DNA from: Ustilago trichophora
Lineage: Eukaryota > Basidiomycota > Ustilaginomycetes > Ustilaginales > Ustilaginaceae
Direction of reading: 5' to 3'
Length of the DNA stretch: 64,000 bases
Assembly: GCA_900323505.1 (NCBI GenBank)
Contig: OOIN01000024.1
Span: forward strand, 558,001-622,000
In this document: in pieces, positions 22,832 through 32,000 of the stretch
Layout of the letters: each line of letters begins with the position of its first letter
Numbering within the stretch: the stretch's first letter is position 1
Notes under the pieces: generated by a model
Databases searched by the model: none
What the model was told of the DNA's origin: nothing
The model's input: the letters and a program-made list of their open reading frames with translations, nothing else
Program-made: the position numbers and the translations under genes

Positions 22832-23787
22832 GCGCATCTTTTCGCTCTAGGGATGCTGGTACCTTTCTTTTGATCTTCCGTTTTTCGTTTCTTCGATACT
22901 TTTGTTCTGCTTTCGAGGTTTTCCGTGCAATCTTCTCTCCTTGCAAGAGTCGGTCAGACTCACTGTAACAGTACTCAACGGGCTAATCCACACAAACCAC
23001 ACACACCACACACACACTCGCACATCCAATTCCCCCCTCTTTTTTCACTACAGTTCCATCTAGATCCCATTTCCTCTTCCGCATCAAAAAGCTTCTCGAC
23101 TTGCGTTTGGTACTCTAAATGCAGTCTAGCAAAGGACCTTCATCCCTACCTTCGGTCTGTTCCCGTGTTCAGTCAAAACTTCACTCTCAGTCGTGTCAGC
23201 AAATGCATCATATCCCCCGACCTTCTCAACAAGGTCAAATTCATAATAACATTGGTGGTGTGTTTTGTGGAGATCTGTGTGGCTTCACATGATGAGCAGC
23301 AGAGTGTTTGGTGAACAGTCGCGTTGACCTCGAGTCTTGTCGCAGCTGTGCGTGTCGTGATTTGTTCTGAAAGACGCTGCGGCTGCGGCTGCTTGTGCTT
23401 CGATGCCAGTCAATTCATAAGCGGGGTTTGAGAATGGATGATCGCTGCCATCCTAAGCGATCCAATGAAGAGGTCAACTTGGACGAGACTGCGAGGTCGG
23501 AAGTCTATGACCCGACATGAGATTTGAGAGAAAAAGAAACAAAAAAAAAAAGTTGTACACCGCGTGATCCGAGCCGAGAGCGAATTTTGTAAAGTTCGCG
23601 GTGCGTGTGTTTCTTGATTTTTTGTGTGCCGGTCAATGCGCCGAAAGAAAAGGGCAGAAGGCGGCAGAGTTGGGTCTGTACGATCGGACAACCATCAACC
23701 GACCAAACCAGATACAGTAATTACTCTCCTCCTTCCCTCTCCAATCCCTGCTCCTAGACCCTCATTCAGCTTTATGCACCGTAGTAG
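22832..23787. other. Intergenic region, 0.96 kb
   Basis: The first part is the pyrimidine-rich 3' flank of SAH1, with a CA-rich stretch at 22994-23018. The last 100 bp form a pyrimidine-rich leader before the aminopeptidase. No gene is seen. Confidence 0.55.
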
Positions 23788-25932
23788 ATGATACTCGGAT
23801 CCATTTACAGATCTCTTGCTATCTCTGTACCTCCATCATCATATTTGCTGTCTGTTGCTGTCCAACGATCAGTAACAGCACGAACAACTTTGCGAGTGGC
23901 ACACCTCCACACGTCTGCTTTCAAGCTGTCGCCCATCCCGTTCACAAATCCCTCCGTTGTCGAACGTGGCAAGCTCCTCCAAGCTTCCGGTAACGGCATC
24001 ACTCTTCGATTCCTTGGTCCTCAGCAGCAGAGTTTTGGTCTTCAGCACCTTTACAATCGATCCGCCTCCACTTTGACTACTACCAACGACGAAATGGGCG
24101 CTATCGCAACTGGAAGGGCCGACACCACCAAGCAGGTCCAGGCTCTTCGTGAGCTCATGGCCAAGCATGGCGTTGATGCTTACGTTATTCCTTCTGGTGA
24201 TGAACACGCCTCGGAGTATCCCGCCGAGTCGGATCTGCGCCGTGGCTACATTACTGGATTCACCGGCTCTGCAGGTTCCGCTGTGGTGACTACGAACAAG
24301 GCGCTTCTCTTCACTGACGGCCGATACTTCCTCCAGGCAGATCAGCAGCTCGAGCCATCGGTGTGGACACTGATGAAGCAAGGTGAACCTAATGTGCCCA
24401 CCTGGCAGGAGTATCTCTCCAAGAACCTCCCCGCCAAGTCCAAGATCGGCATGGATGCCTCGCTCATCTCGGCCGATGATGCCAAGGACATCACTGCCGA
24501 GCTCTCCAAGATCGGTTCCAGCCTCGTATCCATCCGCGAGAATCTGGTCGACCAAGTCTGGTCCGACCGCCCTGCCCGACCCGGTCAACCCATCTTTGTC
24601 CTCAAGGACGAAATCGCAGGTCGTTCGTCTTCCGACAAGATTCGTGAGCTTCGCGAGGAGATCAAGAAGAAGTCCGCCCACGGATTCGTCGCCAACATGC
24701 TCGACGAAACCGCCTGGCTATTCAACCTCCGTGGCACCGATGTGCCTTACAACCCGGTCTTTTTCAGCTTTGCCCTTGTGCTCCTCGACAAAGTTTTGCT
24801 CTACGTCAACGATAGCCAGCTCAACGACGAGGTGAAGGGCGCGTTGGGAACAGAGGTGACCTTGCGACCATATGGGGAGTTTTACAACGACCTGCACCAG
24901 GTTGGGGCCCAACTCGGAGAAGGGCACAAGATTTTGATCGGAAAGAGCGCTTCTTTGGCTGTGCAGGAGGCCTTGGGTGGAGCTGCGAAGGTGGAGATTG
25001 TACGATCGATCGTTGGCGATCAGAAATCGATCAAGAACGAAGTCGAGTTGGAAGGGTTCCGTCAGAGTCACATTCGCGATGGTGCCGCTCTCTGCCAGTA
25101 CTTTGCTTGGCTTGAGGAACAGCTTCATGCAGGTAACAAAGTGACCGAGTCGCAAGGCGCCGATAAGCTTAGCGAGTATCGTCAGGCTCTGGACCATTTC
25201 AGGGGGGAAAGTTTCACCACCATCTCTTCCACGGGACCCAATGGTGCCATTATCCATTATAGTCCCGATCCGGCCAAGTGCCCCGCTATCGATATCAACG
25301 AGATTTATCTGTGTGATTCGGGGGCACAGTTCACGGATGGTACAACGGACGTTACTAGAACTTGGCATTTTGGTACACCTGCCGCTGAACACGTTCGGGC
25401 GTTTACGAGGGTCTTGCAGGGACACATTGCTATTGATCGGGCAATTTTCCCCAAGGGAACCACCGGATATCTTCTCGACGTCCTCGCTCGTCGCGCGCTG
25501 TGGGAAGACGGTCTCGACTACCGCCATGGAACAGGCCACGGTGTAGGACACTTCCTCAACGTCCACGAAGGTCCCCAAGGCATCGGCACACGTGCCGTTT
25601 TCAACGAGACTAGCTTGAAGGAAAACATGGTAGTCTCCAACGAACCTGGTTACTATGAAGACGGTAAATGGGGAATCAGAATTGAAAACCTCGTCATCGT
25701 TCGCCCTGCTAAAACCCCCAACAACTTTGGAAACAAGGGTTACCTGACTTTCGAGCACTTGACCATGTGCCCAATCCAGGTCTCATTGGTAGATGCCGGC
25801 CTGCTGACAAGGGAGGACAAGAGATGGTTGAACGATTACCATGATGAAGTTTTGGCCAAAGTTGGACCTCTGTTGGAGAAGGATGAGAGGGCCCTGGCCT
25901 GGTTGAAGAAGCAGTGCGCTGCCCGAGTCTAA
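23788..25932 (+). CDS. Xaa-Pro aminopeptidase P (M24B metallopeptidase)
   Basis: It removes N-terminal residues preceding proline, using two metal ions. The single-exon frame gives 714 residues; usual fungal aminopeptidase P has about 615. The extra 100 N-terminal residues are rich in R, S, L and T and poor in acids (a segment beginning MILGSIYRSLAISV), which looks like a mitochondrial presequence. A second methionine at residue 102 (MGAIATGRAD) would give the standard cytosolic form. All five metal ligands are visible: Asp510 in CDSGAQF, the Asp in TTDVTRT, the His of GHGVGHF near 584-588, the Glu in SNEPGYY and the Glu in IRIEN. The creatinase N-terminal domain includes YVIPSGDEHASEY and GYITGFTGSAG. 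Identity is firm; dual targeting is inference. Confidence 0.94.
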   Translation: MILGSIYRSLAISVPPSSYLLSVAVQRSVTARTTLRVAHLHTSAFKLSPIPFTNPSVVERGKLLQASGNGITLRFLGPQQQSFGLQHLYNRSASTLTTTNDEMGAIATGRADTTKQVQALRELMAKHGVDAYVIPSGDEHASEYPAESDLRRGYITGFTGSAGSAVVTTNKALLFTDGRYFLQADQQLEPSVWTLMKQGEPNVPTWQEYLSKNLPAKSKIGMDASLISADDAKDITAELSKIGSSLVSIRENLVDQVWSDRPARPGQPIFVLKDEIAGRSSSDKIRELREEIKKKSAHGFVANMLDETAWLFNLRGTDVPYNPVFFSFALVLLDKVLLYVNDSQLNDEVKGALGTEVTLRPYGEFYNDLHQVGAQLGEGHKILIGKSASLAVQEALGGAAKVEIVRSIVGDQKSIKNEVELEGFRQSHIRDGAALCQYFAWLEEQLHAGNKVTESQGADKLSEYRQALDHFRGESFTTISSTGPNGAIIHYSPDPAKCPAIDINEIYLCDSGAQFTDGTTDVTRTWHFGTPAAEHVRAFTRVLQGHIAIDRAIFPKGTTGYLLDVLARRALWEDGLDYRHGTGHGVGHFLNVHEGPQGIGTRAVFNETSLKENMVVSNEPGYYEDGKWGIRIENLVIVRPAKTPNNFGNKGYLTFEHLTMCPIQVSLVDAGLLTREDKRWLNDYHDEVLAKVGPLLEKDERALAWLKKQCAARV

Positions 25933-26197
25933 GTGCATCGTCGCAGCTTCACTTATTTCTAGCAGACCTCAATACAATTCGCCTTCTTTAGTGATATTAA
26001 CCTCTCTTTTAAGCCTCTGAATCATAGCGTACGAGTGGAGTGTACTCTGCCATTTGGAATCCCACGATGAGACCATGCAACAACGATCAGATGCCCAACC
26101 AAGAGGCTGTCCCGCTTCGAAACAGAGGAGTTTCCGAACGGCAGACACAACTTACTCAAGAGAGCAAGAGAAGAAGAAAAACTTGGGGCATAAAAAA

Positions 26198-26297
26198 AGA
26201 GTCCTACGGGGATTGAACCCGCGACCTGCAGAATACCTCGAGAAAAGGATCTTCGACTAAACCGAAGTCTGCCGCTCTACTGCTGAGCTAAAGACCC
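26198..26297 (-). tRNA. tRNA-Arg(TCG) with intron
   Basis: On the minus strand the sequence folds as a tRNA. The acceptor stem pairs GGGTCTT with AGGACTC (two wobble pairs). The D stem is GCTC/GAGC, the anticodon stem GCAGA/TCTGC, the T stem GCGGG/CCCGT, and the T loop TTCAATC. The anticodon loop reads CTTCGG followed by an intron of about 28 nt after position 37, giving anticodon TCG (Arg, codon CGA). The intron contains CGAAG, which can pair with CTTCG of the anticodon loop, as expected for the tRNA splicing endonuclease. A T7 tract directly after the gene (26191-26197 on the plus strand as A) is a Pol III terminator. B-box GGTTCAATC is present. Confidence 0.9.
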
Positions 26298-26425
26298 TTT
26301 TTATCCGACGAGGCTCATTATGACAATATGATCAGCTCGATGCCTGTTTATCAACTATATGTCTCAAACGGTGGACAATCTCAATTTCTTGTTGTGATCA
26401 TTTTGAACATGAAGGACCAAGTTTT

Positions 26426-26886
26426 CAGCCTGATGCATATGCTTGTTTGTTTGCCTGGAAAACAGCCCTCTTGAGATGTTGGGCTGTGCAGATCTCCAGT
26501 TTGTTTCTGAATGCATCAAGTGTGGCATTCATGGCTGCATCTGATGCACAAATGACAGCTTCCTGCAGCAGTGTTTGCAATTCTTGAGGAATGGGTGCAG
26601 AATGACCCAGAAGCCAAGCAATAGCTTTGTTTGGACTTCGGGATCATAGTGATCCTGGAACAGATGCCTTATGCACAGCAGACTGCGTCAGAACCAGCTT
26701 ACAAGTCTGTGCATAAAAGGTGGCAAAGAGTGCCTTGTTGATAGTGTCCACTTGCTTTGCAGCTTTGTTGACAGTCTGGTGATACCGGCCTTTCAAAGGC
26801 CAAAAGATTGAGACGTCAATTTGAAACTTTCTTTCTTTAAGATTATCACTACGCTGGTGTGCTGCCAGGCCACATGTGCCACCCAA
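26426..26886 (-). pseudogene. Pogo-type (DDE_1) transposase C-terminal relic
   Basis: A minus-strand frame of 80 codons begins with degenerate sequence and carries the block FWPLKGRYHQTVNKAAKQVD followed by HKAS. This matches the end of the catalytic region of pogo/Tigger-like DDE_1 transposases, where a final PLK-Y block is followed by an A-F-x-TG segment. After one in-frame TGA the same frame continues with SPNKAIAWLLGH and a helical tail to a stop at 26426. The N-terminal DNA-binding part and the first two catalytic acids are missing, so this is a truncated, dead copy. I see no clear terminal inverted repeats of its own. It may represent the family that once mobilised the nearby short inverted-repeat elements, but that link is inference. 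Confidence 0.65.
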
Positions 26887-26929
26887 TATAAAGGGGCCAA
26901 TTACTATTCATGATTCATGATTGAGAAGC

Positions 26930-27062
26930 CAGCTGCGTAGCCACCCCGGGTGGCTACTTTGCGAAGCCAGCCAATCGGGGGTGACTTCGAATGTGGCTTC
27001 GTTGTGAAGCCACCCGGGGTGGCAAAGGAGGGTGGCTTCAGGTTGTCATTTTTCCTTTATTT
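26930..27062. repeat. GCCACCC-palindrome repeat, degenerate MITE copy 1
   Basis: It contains two 15-bp palindromes of the form GCCACCC-N-GGGTGGC (26940-26954 and 27009-27023). It ends in a segment (about 27040-27062) that resembles, in reverse, the A-rich terminal repeat seen in the other copies. The left end is not clear. Confidence 0.6.
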
Positions 27063-27545
27063 TAAGATTACCAAAACGTTTGTCAATTCTACTCCAGTTT
27101 GGGTGGTTTTGAGGGAAGGTTTGTGACGCAATTATCGTCTCTTTTCCAGAATAAGAATTCTCAATCAAATCATCTTGGACACGCTTCTTGTGCCTGCCAC
27201 GCGCCAGATGGCATGGTTTCGGCCATCCATAGATAATCATTAAAATTCAATTGAACAAATCTACCTAGATAAAAAGGGACCTTTCCGAGAATAATTGTAA
27301 CCCAAAAAAAGGAAAAATTTGGTCATGAAGCCACCCCAACTGGCTTTCAGGTGAATACTGGTCTCACCTAACAACCCTCCCCCCCTTCCAGTAGATCCTT
27401 GGGTGGTTCCCAGGAAGTACTCATTCATTTATTGCAGTCTGAATTCTTTCACTTATGACTACCTGCTGGTCTATCAACCAAGGGCCGAGCAGGTCGCCGC
27501 TTAGATCATTTATCCCAAACAAAAAATAACCCCAAAAAACAGAAA
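27063..27545. other. AT-rich repeat-island DNA between MITE copies
   Basis: No gene is seen. A terminal-repeat-like segment (AAAAAAAGGAAAAATTT at 27304-27320, then TCATGAAGCCACCCC) suggests another decayed element end. CCTCCCCCCCTTCCAG near 27376 is a low-complexity tract. Confidence 0.45.
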
Positions 27546-27760
27546 TCAGGCAGCGAAGCCACCATTCATGATTGAAGCCACTCCCGATCTGGCTGGCTTC
27601 GAGGGTGGGTTTTCATCGTAGCCACCCCGGGTGGCTTCACGGCTGGCTTCTCACTGTAGCCACCCCGGGTGGCTTCAAGGGTGGCTTCTCAACGTAGCCA
27701 CCCGGGGTGGATTCGAGGGTGGCTTTCATGACGCGTTTTTTCTTTTTTTACGATACTATT
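27546..27760. repeat. GCCACCC-palindrome repeat, degenerate MITE copy 2
   Basis: Three palindromic cores (27621-27635, 27660-27674, 27698-27712) are spaced about 38 bp apart, embedded in GGCTTC/GAAGCC-rich sequence. The right end (about 27720-27758) reads in reverse as an A-rich terminal repeat preceded by TATCGT. The copy is GC-rich against an AT-rich surrounding. Confidence 0.7.
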
Positions 27761-27972
27761 GACGACACCTTGTTGAGCCTCATCCATTTCAAGTCACGTT
27801 CTCTCATCAGACGACAGAAAAGGCAAACGGGCAGGACAAAACGCGCAAATGTGAAAATGAGCAATGATATCACTGAAATTCATAGCGTGATGGCCCTCCA
27901 GGAGCCTTTTTTGCGCCTAAGTCATTTATGAATTACAATCATTTCGTTTTGCATCTGTGTTGTGACCTTAAG

Positions 27973-28162
27973 TCATATCGTTAAAAAAGGAAAAGTCGGA
28001 CCCCGGAACCACCCTAGCAACCACCCTGGGTGTTTGCTTTCGGGGAGCTACCCCGCAAGCACCCCCGATCTAGGTGCTTGCTCTGGGTGGCTGCTCGGTG
28101 GAGCCATCCGGTTGGTTGCTAGGGTGGTTCCGGGGTCCGACTTTTCCTTTTTTAGGATATGA
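27973..28162. mobile_element. Short inverted-repeat element (MITE-like), near-perfect TIRs
   Basis: A 190-bp element with inverted arms of about 53 bp: left 27973-28026 and right 28109-28162. Both begin TCATATC, then an A6-GGAAAA stretch, then GTCGGACCCCGG and ACCACCCTAGCAACCA. The arms differ by one indel and very few substitutions. The internal 80 bp contain no coding sequence. It could fold into a long hairpin. No unambiguous target-site duplication is visible next to the ends. Confidence 0.85.
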
Positions 28163-28603
28163 GTGTCTCAAATCCTGAAGAAAGAAAAATATCCTAGGCC
28201 GAAGACAACCCCGTGGCTTTCCGATGCATATCGTGAACGGCCCATTAATGAGTCAGGCCCATTAACGGGTCATTTTTGTGAATCCATGTAAATGATACTC
28301 TTTACATTTGGGTGGCCGTTTGGCATGAAAAAGTACGTCAAAGGAAGTCAATTTCTGTCATCTGAGCAGTCATCATCATACCAATCACGTTATCCTCCAA
28401 GTCCTCCAGGCCAGAGGAAGCGCTGTCAAGCTCTACGCTTGCTGCCCGGCTATTCTGGACATCCAACCTTGATGATGAGGTGCATCAAAGGTCTATGCTT
28501 GGTGTTGGACTGGCTTCTGAGTCTGTGCTTGGCAAGGTGTTTTTTGGGCTTTTTGGCCTGTTTCCAAGCGCTTTCTGCTGCATTGCTTCCTTGATGTCTT
28601 TAC
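28163..28603. other. Repeat-island DNA between MITE copies
   Basis: About 440 bp without a convincing gene. A 100-codon plus-strand frame (28292-28594) has no recognisable motif and lies within repeat-rich DNA. Confidence 0.45.
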
Positions 28604-28800
28604 TCATATCCTAAAAAAAGGAAAAATCCGTCATGAAGCCACCCGGGGTGGCTTCGCAGCTGGCTTCTCACTGTAGCCACCCAGGGTGGCTTCAAGGGTG
28701 GCTTCTCAATATAGCCACCCAGGGTGGCTTCGCAGCTGGCTTCTCACTGTAGCCACCCAGGGTGGCTTCAAGGGTGGCTTCTCACTGTAGCCACCTCACC
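28604..28800. repeat. GCCACCC-palindrome repeat, MITE copy with internal tandem duplication
   Basis: The left terminal repeat is intact (TCATATCCT then A7GGAAAAATCCG then TCATGAAGCCACC). Four palindromic cores follow (28638, 28676, 28714, 28752), 38 bp apart. A unit of about 76-77 bp is present nearly twice in tandem. The right terminal repeat is missing, so the copy is truncated or has rearranged. Confidence 0.75.
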
Positions 28801-29086
28801 ACTCCAGGCATACTGGCTGGGCAGCCCGCCAGCACAGCCTGCAGGACCACACTGGCAAGGCAGCCCCGCCAGCGTGACCTACAGGTCACAAAACATCACA
28901 TCAACATCATATATGTCAGCAATATAAATACAAGGTTGTTCAAAGCTGTGCGCAAAAACGAAAGGTCAGGCGTAAGGTCAGATGTGAAGCAAACGTCAAA
29001 TGTGAGCCAGAGGTTGAAGTTCAAAGCACAATGAGCTGCCAAAAGTCGGGTAAAGCGTGAGGCGCGGTTGACTTGAGTCGAGCTAC

Positions 29087-32000
29087 TTACGCTGCAGTGT
29101 GTGCTGGATGTGACGCTCGCTGCTCTTTGGGAATGTGAGAATGGTCAACGGGTGGATACTTCATATGGGATGCAGTATGAGCCTGAGGCAGTGAGCTCAT
29201 CATGCCACGAGAGGGCATGACACCACGAGGAGGTCCGGTACGGAAAACATCAGGAGCGGCACCATAAGGCGAGGGAGACTGAGAGGGAGCATTGGGGAAG
29301 GGCGAGGTGATGGCGGTGGTCGACTTGTGCTGCGACATGGCACTGGGCGTACGCTTGGGAGCGGCAAGACCTTCAGGGACATCGTTCTATCCGGAAGCAT
29401 CACGCTTAAGGGGAGGAGGAGGAGGAAGCTGCTGCTGCTGCTGTTGCTGGTATGAAGAGCCGCCAAAGGTGGGTGGCGCGGGGATCATGGGCTGAGCAGG
29501 CTCGTATGCCGACTGGTAGCTCTGAGCACCATATCCGCCGTAGGTATTGGTCTGCGCAGGTTCTGACTGCATGGCGGTCGGCACGGGTGCGGGGACTGCG
29601 GGTGCGTATTTCGACTGTGTAGCAGGCTGAGCAACAACGGGTGCAGGAGCAGCAGCTGCGTACGGGTCAGAGTACGTGGGTACCGCAGGCACAGAGGGGA
29701 TCGATGGGATCGAAGGCACTGAGGGCACGGAAGCAGCGCTCGGCTGGCCGTAGGGGTCGTAGGGAGCATATCCGTTGGACGAGTTCGAGGGAGCAGCGTA
29801 CGAAGAGGTGGAAGCAGCAGCAGTGGCGGCAACACCGTTGTTGGCAGGAGCAACAACGTCGCTCTTGCCACGCGCACTCTCCGCCTTGAGCAAGCGCTGC
29901 TTGAGCGCGCTGGCAGTGAGCAACCCGCTGGCGGCCTGGTCAACGGGACCTTGAGGTCGGTAGTCGGAAGGCGTCTGGTTGGCAAACTTGAGAGCGGACG
30001 TGATAAGACCCTGGTCGGCGAGCAACTTGACGTACTCGTGGATGCGGTCGTAGAGGGGAGCGAGCTTGTAAGATCGGGCACCGGTCTCTGCCACGATCGA
30101 GTCCTGGGTAGGCTGCTGGAGGTTGACATCGACGTAGCCGACCGCGCTCTGGAAGACGGTGATCTTTTCCATGAAGGTCTGAAGAGCCTCTGCACGCGCC
30201 AAGTAGAGAGTGCCCTCGGAGGATGCATCGGTGCTCTTGTTGTTGGAGGAGCGGAGAGAAAGCTCTTCCTCCTTCATCTCGTCGATCCACATCCCAGCCA
30301 CCTTTTCGAGCTTGCCCGCAGCGAGGTAGCAGAGAACAGCGTTCTTGCGGTGTTCCTTGGCCTGAGTAGCGTCCGAGTTGCGTGCGACGGTGTACTGGAA
30401 CTCGAGGCGCTGGCCGAGCTGCTCGGTGAGGTTGCTGAACTCGTCCTGCTTGGCGAAAGTGCAGAGGACGACGAAGATCTCTTGCCACTCGCTGAGATCG
30501 GCATTCTGGACAACATCGGTCAAGTCATCAGACACGATGCTCTGGAAGAGACGGAGGTAAGGGAGCTGAGCGGTGCGCTTCTCGAAGTAGGCCTTTTGAG
30601 CTTTGGCGAGGAGCTCCTCACCGCCACGGACGGCGAGGAGGAAAGCGTCGGCGAAACGGTCGCTGTTGATGCAGAGCGAGACGGCGCTCTCAAAGTCGCC
30701 GAGGACGAGGGCGCGGGTGATGAGCTTGTCACCCTCTGACTCTTCCGAGGGGTAGATCTTGAAGGTGGAAGGGCGGATGTTCTCGCTCGCGACCGAGGAG
30801 GGACCGGGCGAGCCAGCAGTTGCGGCGGCGGAAGAGTGAATAGGCAGCTGAGACTCGGAGAGGAGATGGCTGGGCAAAGCGGATCGGGCGGCGGGGTCTG
30901 ACCAGCAGAGATCTGGCTGAAAAAGTCGGAGCCGTCGTTAGCGCCGGGACCTGCAGCGTCGTCACCAAAAAGGCTAGGCTTGTTGGCATCCTTGACCTCG
31001 GCTTCTGGGGCAGCCTCTGTAGCAGGCTTGACAGGCTCGGCAGCAGCGGTTACATCGGCATCGGACACGGCAGCCTCCTCGGTAGCAGCAGGCTTGGAAG
31101 ATTGTGGCTCCTCAAGGACCTTGGCGACAGGAGTTGTCTCTTCTCCAGCAGCAGTGACACCGTTGGACTTGAAAGCAGCAATGGATTGAGATACCTTCTG
31201 GGCGACATCCTCTTTTGAAAAGCCAAGGAGGGCAACGAGCTCGTCGCGCGAGTCTGCACGGAACAAGGTTTGGAGCGCCTTCCAATTGGCAATGTCGTCG
31301 GGGCGAGTGGTGGGATCCTGGCTTCGTTCGGCACAGAATTCTGCAAGGCTCTGAGCGTCGAGAGCCTGCTGAAGCTTGGTGGCCCTTTCAACAATGGAAG
31401 GCTCGGAGACGAGGTCACGGAGGTGGACGGTGGGGGTGAAGGGCTTGGAAGAAGGGCCACCGCTGGAGACGAGCTGACCACCGAAACCAAAGATGGCCGA
31501 GACGGGGCGACGAAGCCACTTGGGGGGCTGCTTGAGCGAGAGGCCTTTGGAAACAGTCTCGGGAGCGCTGGCCTGGTTGAAAAAGTCGGAGCCATCCGAA
31601 AGCTGCTGAACGGCCGGAGCTTGGGTTTCAGGGGCGTTGGTAGATTGGAGCGAGTGGACGCCAATCTTGCCGTCGAAACTGGCGGTGGCGAGCATGCCGG
31701 GATTGCGGGGAGACCACTGGACTTCGAAAGACCAATTGGAGCTGGAGGGAAGTTTGCAGACAATTTCACAGGTCTGAGGGTTCCAGCAGATGGAACGGTT
31801 GTCTTTGCCACACGAGAGGAGGAGGTCGGCATCCTGCTTGCACCAGGAGAGGGAAAGAACGCCCTTGTCGTGGCCGGTCATGATCTTTTCGGGAGCACGC
31901 GAGTTACGAAGATCCCAAAGCATGATGACGGGGCTCGAGTCGTCCTCGCTGGCAGTGACAAGTCGTGTAGGAGTGTCGGGATGCCAAGCGACGGCGCTCA

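Noticed and set aside
21419..22837. 472-codon antisense open frame over SAH1
   Set aside because: It mirrors the strongly biased SAH1 codons (few TTA, CTA or TCA on the sense strand), and its product is D/V/G/L-rich without any domain.
26930..28800. Evenly spaced short palindromes resembling a CRISPR array
   Set aside because: Eukaryotic context, spacers between cores are themselves repetitive, and there are no cas genes; inverted-repeat element ends explain the structure.
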